DNA from: Diprion similis
Taxonomy: Eukaryota; Arthropoda; Insecta; Hymenoptera; Diprionidae
DNA: 64,000 nucleotides
Direction: 5' to 3'
Assembly: GCF_021155765.1 (NCBI RefSeq)
Contig: NC_060107.1
Coordinates: forward strand, 1,160,501 to 1,224,500
Shown here: one piece after another, positions 60,101-64,000 of the stretch
Position numbering within the stretch: the stretch's first letter is position 1
Layout: each line of letters begins with the position of its first letter
Made by a program: the position numbers and the translations under genes
Notes under the pieces: generated by a model
Told to the model about the DNA's origin: nothing
Databases searched by the model: none
What the model saw: only the letters and a program-made list of their open reading frames with translations

Positions 60101-61332
60101 AACTTTTTAGCGACACGTATAAAATGTACTAAAATTTCAGAACGTTGCTTAGGCGTGGGTGCGTTCAAAATCTCTTGGACAGTCCAAAAACTGACCTGTT
60201 GAATAAGTTATTAAATTGTAACAATTAATGCAATAGAAACTAATGTTTAAACTGCAATGAGTGTAATATACACGAATTCAACAAATTTGATTCAATAATA
60301 GAATTAGCAATGACTTACATGATTGAATCTTCGGGTGAAGCCAACTACATTCGGTGCTATGATTAGTTTGTTCTTCTTGTTCCACGAACAACTCGATAAC
60401 TCCTCTGGTCGAATCGATCTGAACGCACTCAAGTCTAAAAGCGTTAGCTGAGTAGCCAAATCCTCCGGTTGTACATTCGTCGCAACTGTAACGTTGGCCA
60501 CAGGTGAGTTGCTGTTGCATCGTCCAGGTAGAGAATTAGATTTACATGCCACTGAACTTCTAAAAAGATTTTATCTATGTAACAACAATGGTTGTAACGA
60601 TCAGATGTTTTCGAGACAAGTCAGTCAGAGCAATCATTTAGGCAGGCAGAGTAAGAATAGTGCAAATAGAAAAAAAATATTCAAACAACATAATTGGAAA
60701 AAACCAGTCCGTTAATATATAAAAATCCAAGCCAAAGAAATGATATAAACATTATATTTTACCTACGTTACAATGAACAGTGAACAAACCCATAATTATC
60801 GTAGCAGCTTTGTACTGTAGGTGGAGTCAGCTCTGAATATTTTCTGTACGGCTTGGGCTTTTCTCGATGCTCCTTACGATCCTTGTGTAGTTTGTCTCGT
60901 TGGTCCTCGTCACAAGGCAAGAGAGGACCACTAGGAGAACTAGTATCCCCGGTAAATGATTTATCCTGACAATCCAAAGGCCCGCACTTCACACAAGCAA
61001 GAAATTCAAAAAAGAGGTGTTATTAGCCAACGCACACACATTGTCCAATGCAATATTTCAATGAAAGCAAAGAGTTTTTGTACAAGTTACAAAATTCAAC
61101 AAAAGAAATGAGAACACGTACGAATATAAAAAACAACAAATGAAGATACATCAATTTTCCAGCAACTCTTTTTGACCCATTCAAAGGCTGTTCGAATAAA
61201 AGACGTGATTATTAGAGATCATACATGAGCATGGTTCAAGTAGTTGGATTCCCTTACCTCGGAAATTCGCAGAGCGGCAACGGAGTCGTTGGATAAATCG
61301 CGGGGCATAGAGGTATAACGCATGTCAGCCAT
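56985..61332 (-). CDS. RalGPS: RalGPS, Ral guanine nucleotide exchange factor (spliced, 12 coding exons)
   Basis: Twelve minus-strand exons join without a frame break to 646 residues. It is the insect form of RALGPS1/2, which activates the small GTPase Ral by GDP release and is held at membranes by its PH domain. Seen here: a divergent N-terminus; a RasGEF (CDC25) domain at about residues 120-349, including [34 protein letters not shown] and [15 protein letters not shown]; a Ser/Ala-rich linker with GHRKCRSLG and [10 protein letters not shown], both hallmarks of RALGPS proteins; a PH domain at about 518-628 ([42 protein letters not shown]); and the family tail PANLMSFE. No REM or Ras-association domain precedes the GEF domain, as expected for this family. 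An in-frame TAG at 61378-61380 with no ATG after it fixes the start. Human proteins are roughly 560-580 residues, so the linker and N-terminus are longer here. Confidence 0.95.
57200..57321 (-). CDS. RalGPS: RalGPS coding exon 11 (PH domain)
   Basis: Residues 565-604, including [12 protein letters not shown] and [10 protein letters not shown]. Acceptor TTTCAG, donor GTGAGA. Confidence 0.93.
57438..57623 (-). CDS. RalGPS: RalGPS coding exon 10 (PH domain start)
   Basis: Residues 503-563 with [17 protein letters not shown] and [16 protein letters not shown], the first strands of the PH domain that bind phosphoinositides in the family. Donor GTCAGT. Confidence 0.94.
57719..57901 (-). CDS. RalGPS: RalGPS coding exon 9 (linker, [10 protein letters not shown])
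   Basis: Residues 442-501. [10 protein letters not shown] is conserved with vertebrate RALGPS; an acidic [17 protein letters not shown] stretch follows. Acceptor GTTACAG, donor GTACGT. Confidence 0.93.
58612..58686 (-). CDS. RalGPS: RalGPS coding exon 8 (75-nt cassette)
   Basis: Twenty-five codons' worth of linker (residues 417-440 and split ends), acceptor TGATTAG, donor GTGAGT. Its length is a multiple of three and both borders have the same phase, so it can be skipped without a frame change. It was found by splice borders and phase rather than strong homology. Confidence 0.7.
59108..59308 (-). CDS. RalGPS: RalGPS coding exon 7 (linker)
   Basis: Residues 350-415. It starts [10 protein letters not shown] and ends [10 protein letters not shown], both with clear counterparts in vertebrate RALGPS. 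The middle is Ser/Ala-rich. Donor GTGAGT. Confidence 0.93.
59381..59553 (-). CDS. RalGPS: RalGPS coding exon 6 (end of RasGEF domain)
   Basis: Residues 292-348 ending [20 protein letters not shown]. Acceptor TTTTCAG, donor GTAAGT. Confidence 0.95.
59620..59815 (-). CDS. RalGPS: RalGPS coding exon 5 (RasGEF domain)
   Basis: Residues 227-291 with [17 protein letters not shown], the most conserved catalytic block of CDC25-type exchange factors. Acceptor TTCTAG, donor AAG|GTAACC. Confidence 0.95.
60032..60195 (-). CDS. RalGPS: RalGPS coding exon 4 (RasGEF domain)
   Basis: Residues 172-225. [10 protein letters not shown] and [19 protein letters not shown] match the core of the GEF domain closely. 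Donor GTGAGA. Confidence 0.93.
60319..60559 (-). CDS. RalGPS: RalGPS coding exon 3 (start of RasGEF domain)
   Basis: Residues 92-171. It contains [17 protein letters not shown] and [10 protein letters not shown], the opening of the RasGEF domain. Donor CAT|GTAAGT, phase 0. Confidence 0.92.
60790..60986 (-). CDS. RalGPS: RalGPS coding exon 2
   Basis: Residues 26-90 and part of 91. It is hydrophilic and Lys/Asp-rich. The donor GTTTGT is weak but is the only one that keeps the frame before the stop that follows. Confidence 0.75.
61258..61332 (-). CDS. RalGPS: RalGPS coding exon 1
   Basis: Residues 1-25, starting [10 protein letters not shown]. Donor GAG|GTAAGG, phase 0. A TAG lies 15 codons upstream in frame, so this ATG is the first usable one; a second is three codons on. 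Confidence 0.8.
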
Positions 61333-63203
61333 GAGGCGACACTGCTTAAAGGACACATTACACCTCTCGTCTATCTCCTAGATGTAGCCTAGCCACATCC
61401 ATTCATTCCCGACTCTGAAATACAACCAGTGAGAAATGACAAATGCAAGTGACGTAAACTGGAATAAAAAGAAAACATGAGTAATCCTGACGCAATGTAT
61501 CTGTATCTACAATAAACAGATGGCGATAAGTGTTCGATAGAAAAATTCAAGACATTCTGTGAGCTCGTTGAATTCTGTGGTATCTTGTCGCGAGAATATT
61601 TACCATTCAACGAATTATGTGAATAATTAACTTTCGGGAAAGAGAGATTAAGCATTCGGATGGCAGGGTCTTGGATGACTCTAATCTTAAATTAAATTAA
61701 AGTGGATGTAATTATCGTCCGTGCAATGTGTTATTGGGCACGTATGTTGGTTGTTCGAGTTCGGGACAATCGAAGGAATAATTCTAAAGCCGAAATTAGA
61801 TTCGTTATTGATAATGAGGATACGAACGTACGTAAAGTTGATTAAACGAATCAAAGTGGCGTACGCTCTGGCACACGTCAAACACACTCAAAACCCAAGA
61901 AGGTTACAACAAATCGAAATATATTGAATTGACATCAAGTTGAGGCAGTGAGATATTTCGAACAATTGCGTTAGGCTATCACGCGGTGTTAGTGTATAAC
62001 TTATTTATTATTCTATACATACTTGTTATTTTTAGTTTGCTAGGTGGATAAACATTTTTACTGAGGGGAAAAAAATAGAATAACTTGCAAATGAGCTTTT
62101 CATAAGTCGATCTTGTTGCACGCGATGTTAGGTAGATGGTCAACCCTGTTGCAATAACAAACCCAAGCAATCATTTAGGTGCTATCTCATTGCAGCGACA
62201 TCGCCATCTCATTGGCTCCTATTCGACAGAATGATCTACAGAAAAGAACGTCAGGTTTAAATTGAGTAAGACATTTTGGCGTAGAAAATTTACAATCTAC
62301 CGACACGATTGATAGTCTTATTCGTTTCCTCTGGTATAATCACGTTGATAAAGCTGTATGAAAGATTGATACGATATCTTCAGTCAACGGTTAAGAATAT
62401 ATGATGACTCACAGGCCTGGTTTATTTTTCGTAAGTGTTTGGCGGGCTGTGTGGATTTAACGGTAATAGCAGTTTCACGTATTATCAACCAAGAAACTGA
62501 CCACACCGGTACAAGAAGCTGTTCATAACCAACAAATATTTCGTGCGTAACGTTGGGGACATATCGATGTCATCGTGAAATTATAAAGTGCAGAAAATCT
62601 CGCACAGAAATATGTACATTGAGGACTATCAAATACATGAATGAACGTGTAACTTTCAATTACCTAAAAATATCGGATCTTTCACAGGTGACAGTAGCAT
62701 CTCTAGGTACTCAAATTATTTTTCCATGAGGTTTTTTATAGTCAACCCTGAGCTGTGAATATTTTGGAAAAATTTTGGAATACTCCATTTTGAGTTGAAT
62801 CGTTTCAAGCATGATCGTATAAAGAGATCTTTTTTGAAAGTTGTTAGGCACTTTTAAAATTCGAGATTGAGAAATTTCAGAGTCTCATGTTTTGAAACAA
62901 CCGAAAAATGATGAAACACTTTTCTCTTTGTTATGAGCACGTTCAGAATATGTTGGAAACTAAACCTATTTTAGAAGATTTTCCCAAAATTAAAGAGCGT
63001 AAATTGGGTTGGATTCGGATAAAATTATGCAAGCTCTTAATTAAGTATGAAAATGAATGGTGATGATGAATCTATCATGAGGTACGTTGCAAATTGACTG
63101 CAAAGAAGATGAGTCTTGAAATTTCGATAAGCCGTTAGCATTGACTCTCGTCAATACAACTTTTTTCTGTGCGTAGGAAAATTTTCTTTGCAATTCAGCG
63201 ACT
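61333..63203 (-). promoter_or_regulatory. RalGPS: RalGPS upstream region
   Basis: The 5' UTR and promoter of RalGPS should lie here, but the transcription start is not visible. AT-rich, with short ORFs lacking protein character. No other gene recognised before the satellite begins. Confidence 0.4.
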
Positions 63204-64000
63204 GTTGATGCCACGCTCTTTTCGATGCTTTTTTCGGATTCCTGGGGGTCCAATTAGTGGAAAAAGGGTCCAGCAAAACGATTCTGAGGCAAAAAGTTTC
63301 CGAGCTCTGAAAATCGCAAAAAAGGAAGGCTAACCCCTTTGGATTTTTTCAGTCGAAATTTGGCCGATTTTGAAGAAGAGTTTAATTAATTCTTTGATGC
63401 CCTATATCGACGTAATTTTTCGAGAGGAATCGATTGCGCGCAGTCCGAATACGCTGCGAGCAACGTATCAAGAGTTACGGCTGAAAAACGAAAGATTTCC
63501 TTCGTTATTCCGCTCTTGTTGATGCTACGCTCTTTTCGATGCTTTTTTCGGATTCCTGAGGGTCCGATTAGTGGAAAAAGGGTCCAGCAAAACGATTCTG
63601 AGGCAAAAAGTTTCCGAGCTCTGAAAATCGCAAAAAAGGAAGGCTGACCCCTTTGGATTTTTTCAGTCGAAATTTGGCCGATTTTGAAGAAGAGTTTAAA
63701 TAATTCTTTGATGCCCTATATCGACGTAATTTTTCGAGAGGAATCGATTGCGCGCAGTCCGAATACGCTGCGAGCAACGTATCGAGAGTTTCGGCTGAAA
63801 AACGAAAGATTTCCTCCGTTATTCCGCTCTTGTTGATGCCACGCTCTTTTCGATGCTTTTTTTGAATTCCTGAGGGTCCAATTAGTGGAAAAAGGGTCCA
63901 GCAAAACGATTCTGAGGCAAAAAGTTTCCGAGCTCTGAAAATCGCAAAAAAGGAAGGCTAACCCCTTTGGATTTTTTCAGTCCAAATTTGGTCGATTTTG
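63204..64000. repeat. Tandem satellite, unit about 314 bp, running off the window
   Basis: The same segment (GATGCCACGCTCTTTTCGATG and following) starts at 63207, 63522 and 63835, giving units of 315 and 313 bp. The units agree almost base for base over their full length, with scattered substitutions such as GATGCCACGC against GATGCTACGC. The array begins abruptly near 63204 and continues past 64000, so only about two and a half units are seen. ORFs in it are not protein-like. Confidence 0.93.

Noticed and set aside
1..64000. tRNA, rRNA, CRISPR or bacterial-type operons
   Set aside because: None seen; gene structure is entirely that of an intron-containing animal genome.

Overview
This window is animal nuclear DNA, almost certainly from an insect. 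Genes are split by introns with GT/AG borders, intergenic DNA is long and rich in microsatellites and small inverted-repeat transposons, and the clearest gene is a class IV POU homeobox gene that matches insect Acj6 in its N-terminal motif, POU-IV box and DNA-binding domains. The order cannot be settled from the sequence alone. I lean weakly towards Hymenoptera, as an impression only.

Three protein-coding genes can be supported. (1) acj6, plus strand, four coding exons between 1340 and 23593 separated by introns of 13.3, 3.1 and 4.7 kb. It encodes a 385-residue neuronal transcription factor and is followed by several kilobases of AT-rich DNA that looks like a long 3' untranslated region. (2) A small gene of unknown function, plus strand, four coding exons from 52088 to 54137, encoding a 161-residue protein with a signal peptide. 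(3) RalGPS, minus strand, twelve coding exons from 61332 down to 56985, encoding a 646-residue guanine nucleotide exchange factor for Ral with a RasGEF (CDC25) domain, a PH domain and the conserved C-terminal tail. Every exon junction in all three genes keeps the reading frame. Genes 2 and 3 point towards each other.

Between 33 and 51.7 kb I find no gene I can name. Two places there or just before look like transcription starts: a GC-rich stretch with two perfect CRE sites followed by a well-bordered short exon (about 32.4 to 33.07 kb), and a CpG-rich stretch with an inverted CCAAT box, a TATA box and a perfect palindromic RFX X-box (about 42.8 to 43.08 kb). 

Mobile and repeated DNA: a 497-bp foldback element inside acj6 intron 3 (19679-20175); a 407-bp hairpin MITE in the presumed acj6 3' region (26176-26582); a 2.7-kb element with 46-bp inverted ends and no transposase (28800-31496); two opposite copies of one MITE family (45165-45699 and 52647-53068, the second inside an intron of the small secreted-protein gene) with related fragments near 2.4, 31.8, 32.0 and 34.5 kb; and a tandem satellite of about 314 bp that starts near 63204 and runs off the end of the window.

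The genes do not form a pathway. acj6 acts in the nucleus of sensory neurons, RalGPS acts at the plasma membrane on Ral, and the 161-residue protein should be secreted. Their closeness is probably only positional.
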